Shown one piece after another: positions 1 through 7,848 of a DNA stretch of 64,000 nt (position 1 is its first letter; every line of letters starts with the position of its first letter). Below the pieces are notes generated by a model that ran no database searches, was not told the origin of the DNA, and saw only the letters and a program-made list of their open reading frames with translations. Where the stretch lies: contig NZ_DF977000.1 in NCBI RefSeq assembly GCF_001485475.2, forward strand, positions 310,001-374,000, given 5' to 3'. Origin of the DNA: Tepidanaerobacter syntrophicus. Its GTDB lineage: Bacteria; Bacillota; Thermosediminibacteria; Thermosediminibacterales; Tepidanaerobacteraceae. A program made the position numbers and the translations under genes.

Positions 1-1
1 C

Positions 2-382
2 ATCCTGGCATTTGCTCTAAACTACGCGGCATATTTCGGTGAAATCTTTAGAGGTGGTATTGAGGCTATTGATAAAGGACAATATGATGCGGCAAAAGTC
101 CTTGGATTTAGCCCGCGGCAAACTTTTGTAAGGATTATACTTCCCCAAATGATAAAAATTGTTTTGCCGTCAGTTGCAAATGAAGTAATAACACTTGTGA
201 AGGACACATCCCTTGTATATGTAGTAGGGCTTGGAGAGCTTTTGCGCGCAGGAAAGATAGCATCGAACAGGGATGCTTCTCTGGTGCCTCTTATTGCGGT
301 GGGATTTTTCTATTTAGCTTTGACAGCTATACTTACATTTGTTTTTCAAAAGTTAGAGAAAAGATATTCATATTTTCGATAA
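2..382 (+). CDS. Amino-acid ABC transporter permease (C-terminal part)
   Basis: The reading frame is open from the first bases of the window, so the 5' end of the gene lies outside. The visible 126 residues hold the conserved cytoplasmic EAA loop of HisM/GlnP-type permeases (pattern E-x-FRGG-IEAIDKGQ-x-DAAK-x-LG) followed by two hydrophobic segments and a basic tail. It forms the membrane channel for the ATPase encoded 13 bases downstream. The substrate is probably a polar amino acid; the binding protein that would define it is not in the window. The stop codon overlaps the ribosome binding site of the next gene, so the two are co-translated. Confidence 0.9.
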   Translation: MLAFALNYAAYFGEIFRGGIEAIDKGQYDAAKVLGFSPRQTFVRIILPQMIKIVLPSVANEVITLVKDTSLVYVVGLGELLRAGKIASNRDASLVPLIAVGFFYLALTAILTFVFQKLEKRYSYFR

Positions 383-395
383 GGGGAATTAAATT

Positions 396-1148
396 ATGGC
401 AGTTCTTAGTGTAGAGGGCCTTTATAAAAGCTTTAAAGGCAAAGCTGTATTAAAAGATATAACTTTTCAACTTGCTCAAAATGAAATACTTGCGATAATT
501 GGCCGCTCTGGTGTGGGAAAAACCACACTTTTAGGCTGCATTAACAATCTTGTCCGGTGCGACCGAGGCACAATAATAGTTGACGGGATGTACCTGTGCA
601 AGGATGAAAATGGGACAAGCGTGTATGCGAAACCTGCCCAAATCCTTGAGATAAGAAAAAAAGTAGGATTAGTTTTTCAAAATTTTAACCTTTTTCCTCA
701 CATGTCTGTATTGGAAAATATAATAGAAGCGCCGATAAATGTATTTGGCGCTTCTAAAAAAGAGGCTGAGGGCAAGGCACGAGAATTATTAAAAATGCTT
801 GATTTAGAGGATAAAGCAAACTCTTATCCCTTTGAGCTTTCCGGAGGGCAAAAACAAAGAGTGGCTATTGCCCGTGCCTGTGCATTAAACCCAAAAATAA
901 TGTGCCTTGACGAACCTACTTCCGCTCTTGATCCGGAGCTTAGAGAAGGCATAGCATTAATTGCCGAAAAACTGGCAGCCGATGGAATGGGTGTTTTAAT
1001 AATAACTCATGATATGAATTTTGCAAAAAGAGTAGCACACCGCGTAATATTTATGGATGAGGGACGAATTGTTAAAGAAGCTGGAAAAGAAGAGTTCTTT
1101 AACAACATTGAAAATGAAAGAATAAAAAGTTTTGTTATGATGGACTAA
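396..1148 (+). CDS. Amino-acid ABC transporter ATP-binding protein (GlnQ-like)
   Basis: A 250-residue ABC ATPase with Walker A GRSGVGKTT near residue 38, the LSGGQKQRVAIARA signature, Walker B CLDEPTSALDP and the switch histidine in ITHD. Length and sequence are those of the polar amino-acid importer group (GlnQ/HisP/ArtP). It energises the permease just upstream. The ATG at 396 follows an AGGGGAA ribosome binding site. It converges with the methionine operon on the other strand, 9 bases away. The neighbourhood hints at methionine or another sulfur amino acid as substrate, but GlnQ-type ATPases are not the usual MetN type, so that is only a guess. Confidence 0.93.
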   Translation: MAVLSVEGLYKSFKGKAVLKDITFQLAQNEILAIIGRSGVGKTTLLGCINNLVRCDRGTIIVDGMYLCKDENGTSVYAKPAQILEIRKKVGLVFQNFNLFPHMSVLENIIEAPINVFGASKKEAEGKARELLKMLDLEDKANSYPFELSGGQKQRVAIARACALNPKIMCLDEPTSALDPELREGIALIAEKLAADGMGVLIITHDMNFAKRVAHRVIFMDEGRIVKEAGKEEFFNNIENERIKSFVMMD

Positions 1149-1157
1149 AGTAGATAA

Positions 1158-3551
1158 TTAGGCACTAAAAAATTCTTGGGCTATTCTTACGGCTTCTTGC
1201 GCGTCTTTTCCGTAATAGTCTGCTCCGATATTTCTTGCAAATTCCGGATTAAGAACTGCTCCCCCCACCATTATCCCGCAGTCAAGTTCCTCTGCTCTTA
1301 TCGCCTTTATTGTTTTAGCCATATTTTGCGCTGTGGTTGTCATCAAAGCACTCAGACCTACAAGTCTTACATTATGTGCTTTGATATGTCTTATAATTTC
1401 TTCTTCAGGCACATCTTTTCCAAGATCTATCACATCAAAGCCATAATTTTCAAGAAGTATTTTCACAATATTCTTTCCTATGTCGTGAATATCCCCTCTC
1501 ACTGTAGCCAGGATGATTTTACCTTTGCTGATACTGGTATTTCCCGCGCCTGTTTTTACAATATAGCTTTTTATAGCCTCAAAAGCGCTTTTTGCAGTCT
1601 CTGCAGACTGAATAAGCTGGGGCAAAAATATTTCTCCAGTCTCATATTTTCGGCCGACTTTATCTAGAGCAGGGATGAGATATTCATCAATTATTTGAGT
1701 GGGAGTTAAGAAGTTTAGCATTTCATTGACTTTAGACTGAGCATCTTCTGCAAGGCCGTTTATTATAATACTTTCAATATCGCCTAAATCTGAAGAGGCT
1801 AATACTTTGCGGGCATCAGGCTCCTTTTCTGCACTGGCATATTCACTGATGTAATATTTTGCATACTTGTCGTGCCCCCACAGCACATTAAAGGCATTTA
1901 CCGTCCCCATCACTTCTTTATCGGTAGGATCAATTATTGGCGCATCAAGCCCCGCTTCAAGGGCCATTGCAAGGAAAGTGCGGTTTAACAAAGAGCGATT
2001 AGGAAGACCGAACGAAACATTGCTTACACCTAGGACGGTTTTGACGCCAAGATATTCCTTTACAAGCCTTACAGCCTTTACGATTTCTTTTACGTCATCT
2101 TGCTGAGCAGAGGCTGCGATTACAAGGCAATCGATAAGCAGATTTTCTTTTGATATACCATATTCTTCGGCTGTTTTTACTATACGCTCTGCGATCTTAA
2201 ATCTATCCTCAGCTCTTGATGGGATGCCATTTTCATCTAAGGTTAGGCCTATAACACAGGCTCCGTATTTTTTAACTATGGGGAAAATGTCATCCATTAT
2301 TTGTTTCTTGCCGTTTACAGAATTAATTATCGGTTTACCATTATAAATTCTTACAGCAGCTTCAATTACATCGCTGTTTGCACTGTCTATTTGAAGAGGA
2401 ATACTGATAGAGCTGGAAAGTTCTCGAACGATATTGAGCATCGTAGCTTTTTCATCTATTTCAGGCAGCCCCGCATTTACATTTAAAATATGTGCTCCTG
2501 CATCTTGCTGGAGCAAAGCCTGACGAAGGACGTATTCCATATCACCGCTTTTCAATGCTGTTTGAAGACGCTTTCTGCCAGTGGGATTGAGCTTTTCTCC
2601 GATAACAGTTACTCCATCGCCGATTATTACCGTTTTTGAAAAAGAGCTTACAGCTGTCATTGGCTTAACATGCCGTTTTACAGGCTTTAAACCTGAAATT
2701 GCGTTTCTAAGAGCCTTTATATGGTCATAGGTTGTGCCGCAGCAGCCTCCTAAGATTATAGCGCCTTTTTCAGCTATCTTTTTCGCGTATTCCGCAAATT
2801 CTTCGGGCCCTACATTAAATATGGTTTTTCCATCTACGAGTTTTGGCATGCCTGCATTAGGCTGAGATATTACCGGCAGTGTTGAATATAAAAGGACCTC
2901 TTCGATTATTGGCAGCATTTCGCGGGGGCCTAAAGAACAATTTATACCTAAGGCATCAACGCCAAGACTCGAGACAACATTTACCATTGTCAGAGGATCT
3001 GTGCCGGTAAGAGTTCTTCTGTCTTTTTGAAAAGTCATTGTAGCTATTACAGGCAAGCTTGTGTTTTCCTTGGCTGCAAGTATGGCTGCCTTCATTTCAT
3101 AAATATCTGACATTGTTTCTATTAAAATTAAATCGGCACCTGCTTTACTGCCAATGATTAATTGTTCTTTAAAAAGATCATAAGCATCTTCAAAGGACAA
3201 AGAGCCATATGGCTTCATAAGCTGTCCAATGGGACCGATGTCTAAAGCTACGAGCTTTTCTTGGGCAGTTTCAAGTGCTATATTTACACCGGCACTTACA
3301 ATTTCGGTTACATCATATCCGTATTTTTCAAGTTTTAGTCTGTTTGCACCAAATGTGTTTGTTGTAATCACATCTGCGCCGGCATCCAGATACCCTTTGT
3401 GGACCTTTTTAATAATTTCAGGATGAAGAATGTTATAGCTTTCCGGAAGCTCTCCTGCTTTAAGGCCATATGTTTGAAGCATTGTGCCCATTGCACCATC
3501 GAAAATTACAAAGTTTGAGAAGTCGATTTTCTTATTCAAGAAGGCTTTCAT
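1158..3551 (-). CDS. metH: Cobalamin-dependent methionine synthase, short form without activation domain
   Basis: Transfers a methyl group from methyltetrahydrofolate via cobalamin to homocysteine. Domains in order: homocysteine-binding barrel (about 10-290; zinc cysteines in GINCSLG and GGCCGTT), pterin-binding barrel (about 315-570; GEKLNPTGRKR, NVNAGLPE, QIDSAN), B12 cap (about 590-670) and B12-binding Rossmann domain (about 677-797) with the DxHxxG motif (DIHDIG, lower-axial His689). At 797 residues it lacks the roughly 330-residue C-terminal SAM/flavodoxin-binding domain of E. coli MetH; that function is encoded by the gene immediately upstream, which it overlaps by 20 bases. The ATG at 3551 sits directly on a GAAAGG sequence, so a TTG four codons later (3539) is an equally good start. 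Last gene of the SAM-riboswitch operon. Confidence 0.95.
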   Translation of the reverse strand: MKAFLNKKIDFSNFVIFDGAMGTMLQTYGLKAGELPESYNILHPEIIKKVHKGYLDAGADVITTNTFGANRLKLEKYGYDVTEIVSAGVNIALETAQEKLVALDIGPIGQLMKPYGSLSFEDAYDLFKEQLIIGSKAGADLILIETMSDIYEMKAAILAAKENTSLPVIATMTFQKDRRTLTGTDPLTMVNVVSSLGVDALGINCSLGPREMLPIIEEVLLYSTLPVISQPNAGMPKLVDGKTIFNVGPEEFAEYAKKIAEKGAIILGGCCGTTYDHIKALRNAISGLKPVKRHVKPMTAVSSFSKTVIIGDGVTVIGEKLNPTGRKRLQTALKSGDMEYVLRQALLQQDAGAHILNVNAGLPEIDEKATMLNIVRELSSSISIPLQIDSANSDVIEAAVRIYNGKPIINSVNGKKQIMDDIFPIVKKYGACVIGLTLDENGIPSRAEDRFKIAERIVKTAEEYGISKENLLIDCLVIAASAQQDDVKEIVKAVRLVKEYLGVKTVLGVSNVSFGLPNRSLLNRTFLAMALEAGLDAPIIDPTDKEVMGTVNAFNVLWGHDKYAKYYISEYASAEKEPDARKVLASSDLGDIESIIINGLAEDAQSKVNEMLNFLTPTQIIDEYLIPALDKVGRKYETGEIFLPQLIQSAETAKSAFEAIKSYIVKTGAGNTSISKGKIILATVRGDIHDIGKNIVKILLENYGFDVIDLGKDVPEEEIIRHIKAHNVRLVGLSALMTTTAQNMAKTIKAIRAEELDCGIMVGGAVLNPEFARNIGADYYGKDAQEAVRIAQEFFSA

Positions 3552-4200
3552 CCTTTCTATATTGGCAGTTTACAGCAGAACATGACATACATTTTGTGCG
3601 ATTCTCGCCTTTGAGGGGCATAGTCTGCCTAAGCCCCATAATTGCTGTCAGAGATTTGCGGGGAGAAAGCAGGAAGCTTTCTGTAACAGAAAGGCCGATT
3701 TTTCTATATGCATCTAAGGCTTGAAGTATCTCAAATTGAAAGTGAAGGGGGAATTTTCCGTAACCGGGTCCATATCGAAAAGTTGCATACAAATCTTGCG
3801 CTAAAGCTATTGATTTAACTTCTGAATCTGCCTTGCTAAATAAAGACTCAATAGCGGCTGAAGCGCATGCATCTAGGATAAGGCCCTTTATGGGCTGAGT
3901 CTTCATGTATAGCAAAATCCTTCTGTCAATTTCTATACCGAGCGTAGCAGCTATTAGTGCTACTTTTGATGAGTCTTTTAAATAATGCAGTATATCATCT
4001 TCACTAAATATTATGTTGCTACCTCTGAGAAAAAGCACCTTATTTTGGCGCTTTATATCAAAAATCTCATAAGTATATTTAGGATTTGAAATATCCTGTA
4101 TCTCATGGGTGCATTCATCCACTAATTTTATCGTATCCGGGTTTGGCTCGATACCGCCAAAGCCCAGATAGCAGAACACATTTTCATATTCGATATTCAT
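3532..4200 (-). CDS. Free-standing MetH activation-domain protein
   Basis: This 222-residue protein corresponds to the C-terminal activation region of cobalamin-dependent methionine synthase, which binds SAM and supports reductive remethylation of inactive cob(II)alamin. The diagnostic parts are RYGPGYGKFPL (family R-x-SPGYGD) near residue 142 and the SPRKSLTAIMG segment. A C-terminal CMSCSAVNCQYR cysteine cluster is typical of the free-standing form. It overlaps metH by 20 bases and is clearly translated with it, so the two together rebuild a complete MetH. The ATG at 4200 follows a GGGGAG ribosome binding site. The electron donor partner is not encoded here; the ferredoxin three genes up is a candidate by position only. 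Confidence 0.88.
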   Translation of the reverse strand: MNIEYENVFCYLGFGGIEPNPDTIKLVDECTHEIQDISNPKYTYEIFDIKRQNKVLFLRGSNIIFSEDDILHYLKDSSKVALIAATLGIEIDRRILLYMKTQPIKGLILDACASAAIESLFSKADSEVKSIALAQDLYATFRYGPGYGKFPLHFQFEILQALDAYRKIGLSVTESFLLSPRKSLTAIMGLRQTMPLKGENRTKCMSCSAVNCQYRKDESLLE

Positions 4201-4261
4201 GATAGCTCCCCGAAAAATTCAAACTTTACTTTTAATATTTTAATCGTCTAACTTATAGTAA

Positions 4262-4984
4262 TTATGGTCTGGTAAGGGTAATATTTCCCCATACCCCCAT
4301 CTTATCTTTTATAATAATTAAAACTCCCTCCACACCTGGAATAGATCTTGCAAAATCGATTCCGGCCTGTATATCCTCAGGGGTTTTGACTCTATTACCA
4401 ACAGCAGTTGCAGCAGCATCAGCCAAAAGAGTGTCGTGGGATACCACCACTGCCGCATCGGCTTTGCCAAAACTTAGTGAATGCCCTACCGTCCCGCTAG
4501 AAGTACATACCCCTATCGAATTTTCAGATGGTGGAAAAAGTAAGGCAATTTTATTTGAGAGAGGTGATTTACCGGCATATACCAATACATGCCTTTCGCG
4601 GCTACTCTTAATATATATATCGCCGCCGTTTTCAATTATTATTTCATCACTGTATTTTTCAAGAGCCTTTCCTACATACTCACTTATAGCGCCTGCTACG
4701 GCAGCCATAGGTCCGACGCCGGCGGCTCTTGATGCACGACACATATGCTTTACTATGACAGGAGCATCCTCTGCCGGGTTTACAGGCACAAGGCTTGTTA
4801 AAAATTCAGGGCAAGACTTTATATAATCTGAAATCTCGCCCCTATATTTTTTAAGTTCTATTGTCGCCTCATTTTTCAAATCGGATTTAGAAATAATCTC
4901 TAAATCCGATTCGTATTCAGTAACATTAAATTTTACAAGACCTTCTGCCTTCATATAATCTCTGTAAAATCGTTTTTGATACAT
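4262..4984 (-). CDS. UPF0280 family protein (ApbE-like fold; sulfur mobilisation candidate)
   Basis: A 240-residue member of UPF0280 (COG2122), distantly related to ApbE flavin transferases. Recognisable family segments are SRAAGVGPMAAVAGAISEYVG, the ENGGDIYI strand, SIGVCTSSGTVGHSLSFGKADA with a conserved cysteine, and DAAATAVGN. In methanogens members of this family have been linked to persulfide handling for cysteine and homocysteine formation. The position here, between a DUF39/ferredoxin pair and methionine synthase, supports the same role. ATG at 4984 follows GGAGGC. The exact reaction is not known to me. Confidence 0.85.
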   Translation of the reverse strand: MYQKRFYRDYMKAEGLVKFNVTEYESDLEIISKSDLKNEATIELKKYRGEISDYIKSCPEFLTSLVPVNPAEDAPVIVKHMCRASRAAGVGPMAAVAGAISEYVGKALEKYSDEIIIENGGDIYIKSSRERHVLVYAGKSPLSNKIALLFPPSENSIGVCTSSGTVGHSLSFGKADAAVVVSHDTLLADAAATAVGNRVKTPEDIQAGIDFARSIPGVEGVLIIIKDKMGVWGNITLTRP

Positions 4985-5002
4985 ATTTGCCTCCGAAAAT
5001 AC

Positions 5003-5239
5003 TTATAAAGCCGCAGCAGCTGCAGATGGCAAGTCTTCTGAATCGCTGCTTATAGCGCGCAGAGGGCAAGCACCTATGCACAGCATACAACCCTTGCATT
5101 TCTTTATATCATATTCTAATTTCCATTCTTTGGTGTCAAAACATAACGCTTTTGTACTGCACACTGCAGTGCATGCACCGCATTCCACGCATTTTTTCGA
5201 TTCTATATAAATTTTTTGCCTATATACATTTTTACTCAT
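5003..5239 (-). CDS. Small 2[4Fe-4S] ferredoxin, partner of the homocysteine-forming protein
   Basis: A 78-residue dicluster ferredoxin with two CxxCxxCxxxC clusters (CVECGACTAVCSTKAL and CKGCMLCIGACPLRAI). The start is taken as the ATG at 5239, seven bases after an AAGGAGAG site inside the end of the upstream gene; a TTG two codons earlier (5245) is possible. It overlaps the DUF39 gene by 8 bases, indicating translational coupling. In methanogens the DUF39 protein works with a ferredoxin-domain protein that also carries a NIL or CBS domain; here the ferredoxin is short and has no such domain. It is likely to feed electrons to homocysteine formation. Confidence 0.88.
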   Translation of the reverse strand: MSKNVYRQKIYIESKKCVECGACTAVCSTKALCFDTKEWKLEYDIKKCKGCMLCIGACPLRAISSDSEDLPSAAAAAL

Positions 5240-6413
5240 CTTCAAACTCTCCTTCCCTTACTTCTTCAAGAGTATTTAGCTTTGCAACTTTACCGAAATG
5301 TTCTATCGGTTCCTGCAGCGTAAACTTCTTCATTTGTATCCAGCGCTTTAATTCTGCTGCAATTTCCCGAGCCTTGCTTAAACTTGAAAGCGGCGTAGTT
5401 GGTATTTGCCGTCCCTCGAAAGTAACTGTTCCGCTTCGAAGCTGGGCGTAACTTACTTTGCCGAGTATCGGCCTTGAACGTCGGCCGGTGCTGTAATCAA
5501 CAATATAGGTATATATATCCTTATTTTCGACTGCTAAATTCATCAACATATCTTTATCAAGCACAGGTATCGGAATTCCTATGCCTACAAACATCGAGGT
5601 ACCGTATTTTTCAAATACCGCGGGCTGAATATAATCACAACTCATCTCTTTTAAGTTGCCGATAACTGCTAAAGTTGCTGCAGAACCTATAGGAACACCA
5701 TTTGTCTCGCGCTCTACTTCGGTTAAAAATTGAGTTCCCTGCCATGCTACATAACCTGGGGCACCTGCTAAAAATATTCTAGTTCCTATGCCGATTGTCC
5801 GAAGATACGGATCATTTAACAATGGGCTTAGCTCGCCTGCGGTAGAGTAGTTTATATTTGCCATATTGGGCTGCAGAACTCCCATATAGGTATACAAAGT
5901 TCGTGATGAAGTATTAGTAGCTGCATTGTAGTTTTGATAGCAATTCCTCGGGTTAAAAAGATAAGCCTCATTTACTGAATCCTTTGTTATATAAGTATCA
6001 ATTTCTTTCCTCGGATAGCAATCCGTTCCCGGCGATGTGGCCTGCAAATGTATTTTCTTTCCTGATATTAAATCACATATTACATGAGCACCGCCATATT
6101 CTATACCTCTGTCTGTTGAAGTTTCGGTGGCGCCTAAATATGCATCAACTGCTGCAAGGCCGGCATGGGCAGGCACATTGTTCAGCAGCACCTTGGTCAT
6201 TCGGATGGGAGGGTCGCTGTGGCCGAAATTTAAAAACGCACCGGAGGAGCACATCGGGCCAAAGGTAGCAGTGGTTACAACGTCTACATATTTTGTAGCT
6301 TCATCTACGCCCTTCTCCTTAACTATATCAATGATTTCCTCGGCTGTGACAACAACTGCGGTTCCGTTTTTGATTTTTTCGTTGATTTCTTCGAAAGATT
6401 TTTTGACTTCCAT
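5232..6413 (-). CDS. DUF39 (HcyBio) homocysteine biosynthesis protein
   Basis: A 393-residue member of the DUF39/COG1900 family, which in methanogens and some anaerobic bacteria makes homocysteine from aspartate semialdehyde and sulfide without O-acyl-homoserine. Family segments include FGPMCSSGAFLNFGH (Cys55), GTDCYPRKE (Cys132), NPRNCYQNYNAATN and FLAGAPGYVAWQGTQF. The ATG at 6413 is chosen because GGGAGGC lies ten bases upstream. A longer in-frame reading to 6497 would run through the riboswitch terminator and is rejected. It is the first gene of the operon, directly under SAM-I riboswitch control, which fits a role in methionine synthesis. Confidence 0.9.
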   Translation of the reverse strand: MEVKKSFEEINEKIKNGTAVVVTAEEIIDIVKEKGVDEATKYVDVVTTATFGPMCSSGAFLNFGHSDPPIRMTKVLLNNVPAHAGLAAVDAYLGATETSTDRGIEYGGAHVICDLISGKKIHLQATSPGTDCYPRKEIDTYITKDSVNEAYLFNPRNCYQNYNAATNTSSRTLYTYMGVLQPNMANINYSTAGELSPLLNDPYLRTIGIGTRIFLAGAPGYVAWQGTQFLTEVERETNGVPIGSAATLAVIGNLKEMSCDYIQPAVFEKYGTSMFVGIGIPIPVLDKDMLMNLAVENKDIYTYIVDYSTGRRSRPILGKVSYAQLRSGTVTFEGRQIPTTPLSSLSKAREIAAELKRWIQMKKFTLQEPIEHFGKVAKLNTLEEVREGEFEDE

Positions 6414-6449
6414 TATAAAAATGCCTCCCTGGAGTAAAAAATTTTGCAA

Positions 6450-6485
6450 AATAAAAGCTGCTTTTCGATAAGAAAAGCAGCTCGT
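6450..6485 (-). terminator. Riboswitch expression-platform terminator
   Basis: On the minus strand AGCTGCTTTT (6482-6473) pairs with AAAAGCAGCT (6466-6457), followed by TTTTATTTTG. It lies between the SAM-I aptamer and the DUF39 start codon, so high SAM should favour this hairpin and stop transcription. Confidence 0.85.
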
Positions 6486-6518
6486 TGCTTTGCGCACACA
6501 ACAAATAAAACAGGCTGT

Positions 6519-6637
6519 TAATCTTATCTCTCAGGATTATCACTATCCTGCAGGAATTGACACCGATGCATTCTAATGGAAAATGCCGGTTGTCGAGCGT
6601 CATAGGGCCCGTCCCTCAGCTACTCTGGATAAGATGT
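6519..6637 (-). ncRNA. SAM-I (S-box) riboswitch aptamer
   Basis: Read on the minus strand, the segment begins CATCTTATCCAGAG, continues with GCTGAGGGACGGGCCCTATG and a CAACCGG block, and ends CTGAGAGATAAGATT. These are the P1 strands (CTTATC/GATAAG), the AGAG and GAGGGA-GGCCC-ATGA core and the closing segment of S-box leaders. It is followed by an intrinsic terminator and the methionine operon, which is its normal regulatory setting. Confidence 0.93.
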
Positions 6638-6664
6638 TTTATTCAGTTTTGTTTATTTTTTATT

Positions 6665-6693
6665 AGTTTACATTACTTGATAAAGTTTGTCAA
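6665..6693 (-). promoter_or_regulatory. Sigma-A promoter of the methionine operon
   Basis: On the minus strand TTGACA (6693-6688) and TAAACT (6670-6665) are 17 bases apart. The predicted transcript would start shortly upstream of the SAM-I aptamer. Confidence 0.75.
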
Positions 6694-6753
6694 GGGTATT
6701 TTACCTAAGTTTGAGAAAAAGTTGTGACAGCAGCATGGCGAATCATGATAGGA

Positions 6754-6844
6754 GAACACATAGAGACGGTTCGAGACCACTGAACACATGGGGACGGTTC
6801 TTTTGTGTTGTCAGACAACACAAAAGAACCGTCCCCATGTGTTC
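6754..6844. repeat. Long palindrome with an additional degenerate half-site
   Basis: Bases 6782-6812 and 6814-6844 are perfect reverse complements (31-base arms, one-base spacer), built around ACATGGGGACGGTTCTTTTG. A third, imperfect copy of the arm start (GAACACATAGAGACGGTTC) lies at 6754-6772. GGGGACGGTTCTTTTGTGTT-type hairpins recur in Firmicute genomes, often beside REP-associated Y1 transposase genes; none is present here. The stem could also act as a strong terminator-like structure, though no T-run follows it. Confidence 0.85.
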
Positions 6845-6932
6845 TGACTGACTGAATTAAAATTATGGTAATAGTAAAATAAATATGTTAATATTATATA
6901 TAGAAACAAACCCAAAAAATGGAGGCGATTAT

Positions 6933-7469
6933 ATGAATTATATGAAAAAATCAGAAAGATCTATTATGATCATATCTATTCTATTTATTGTTTTAGGAAT
7001 AATACTAATTGCAAAACCTGAATTTTCCCTAATAGCTATATGCCGGCTCTTTGGTATTATAATACTAGTCCCGGGAATAATCCAGCTTGCAAATTTCTTG
7101 CGCAAACCTACAGAAGAAAATATATTTGGATTAGATCTTGTCTTTGGGCTATTTTTTATTTTGCTTGGTATCTTTATGCTAATTGCTCCTAAAGCAGTTG
7201 TTTCTGCATTTCCTCTAATGATAGGGATAGTGATAATAATTGACAGTATACTGCGTCTGCAATTATCAATTAATCTAAAAAGAATAAGTTATGACAGATG
7301 GTGGGTGCATCTTTGTTTTGCTATCTTGACAGGCGTGCTTGGAGTTTTACTGGTCTTTAATCCTTTCGCGGGTAGCGTCATTCTCACGAGAATCATCGGC
7401 ATTACATTAACTATCAGTGGTATTGTCAATTTAATCGGCATAGCACATATTTCGAAAGCTTTCAAGTAA
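6933..7469 (+). CDS. HdeD/DUF308-like small integral membrane protein
   Basis: A 178-residue very hydrophobic protein with about six transmembrane helices arranged as repeated pairs, ending shortly after a GIVNLIG motif. This pattern matches the HdeD/DUF308 family, whose E. coli member is connected with acid resistance; the molecular role is not known. The ATG at 6933 is chosen because GGAGGCG lies 12 to 6 bases upstream; an earlier in-frame ATG at 6885 has no such site. It stands alone, between a palindromic repeat and a terminator. Confidence 0.8.
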   Translation: MNYMKKSERSIMIISILFIVLGIILIAKPEFSLIAICRLFGIIILVPGIIQLANFLRKPTEENIFGLDLVFGLFFILLGIFMLIAPKAVVSAFPLMIGIVIIIDSILRLQLSINLKRISYDRWWVHLCFAILTGVLGVLLVFNPFAGSVILTRIIGITLTISGIVNLIGIAHISKAFK

Positions 7470-7504
7470 ATAAATAAGAATAGATGCTTTCAAGATACAC
7501 GAAT

Positions 7505-7550
7505 ATCAAGCCTTGCGGGCGAACTTTCCTTGCCTGTAAGGCTTGATTTA
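7505..7550 (+). terminator. Probable terminator after the HdeD-like gene
   Basis: ATCAAGCCTT (7505-7514) pairs with AAGGCTTGAT (7538-7547), with further pairing inside the loop, followed by TTATGAAATT. The U-tract is weak. Confidence 0.6.
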
Positions 7551-7710
7551 TGAAATTAAATAATATAAAAGTATAAAAAAGAAAAGCTTAATTAGTAGAA
7601 AAACAAGCTTTGTTTTGATAGAATATAACAGGCATATCGACTTCAGTAATGCATAAATTAAGAAGCATAAGGCAATTAAATTTGCTGTATTAATATATAT
7701 AATAATCATC

Positions 7711-7795
7711 AAACGGAGACTGGCAGCTAAGAAGCTAATGAAGCCGAGAATCTCCTGCTTTCAAATAAATATAAGGTGGAGAAGTTTAATTCACA
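7711..7795 (+). other. IS200/IS605 right-end or omega-RNA-like relic
   Basis: The segment contains nested pairings: GGAGA/TCTCC (7715-7719 with 7751-7755), GGC/GCC (7722-7724 with 7743-7745) and AGCT/AGCT (7725-7728 with 7733-7736). The block TGAAGCCGAGAATCTCC followed by a hairpin (TCTCC 7751-7755 with GGAGA 7778-7782) and TTCA resembles the conserved right end and guide-RNA scaffold of IS200/IS605-type elements. No tnpA or tnpB gene lies nearby. The rest of the gap 7551-7848 is AT-rich and shows nothing else I can name. An attenuator for azlCD is an alternative reading. Confidence 0.4.
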
Positions 7796-7848
7796 CTAAA
7801 GGATACATTTCTATAAATCCTAGAAAGAAAAGAGGAAGGTTGCGCTAA

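Noticed and set aside
1176-1667. 163-codon plus-strand frame inside metH.
   Set aside because: It is antisense to the conserved B12-binding domain and has no family resemblance.
6414-6497. Longer N terminus for the DUF39 protein (28 extra residues).
   Set aside because: It would be read through the riboswitch terminator and lacks a ribosome binding site, whereas ATG 6413 has GGGAGGC ten bases upstream.
7551-7848. T-box riboswitch upstream of azlC.
   Set aside because: The antiterminator sequence (AGGGUGGNACCGCG) is absent on this strand; only the small nested stems described above are present.
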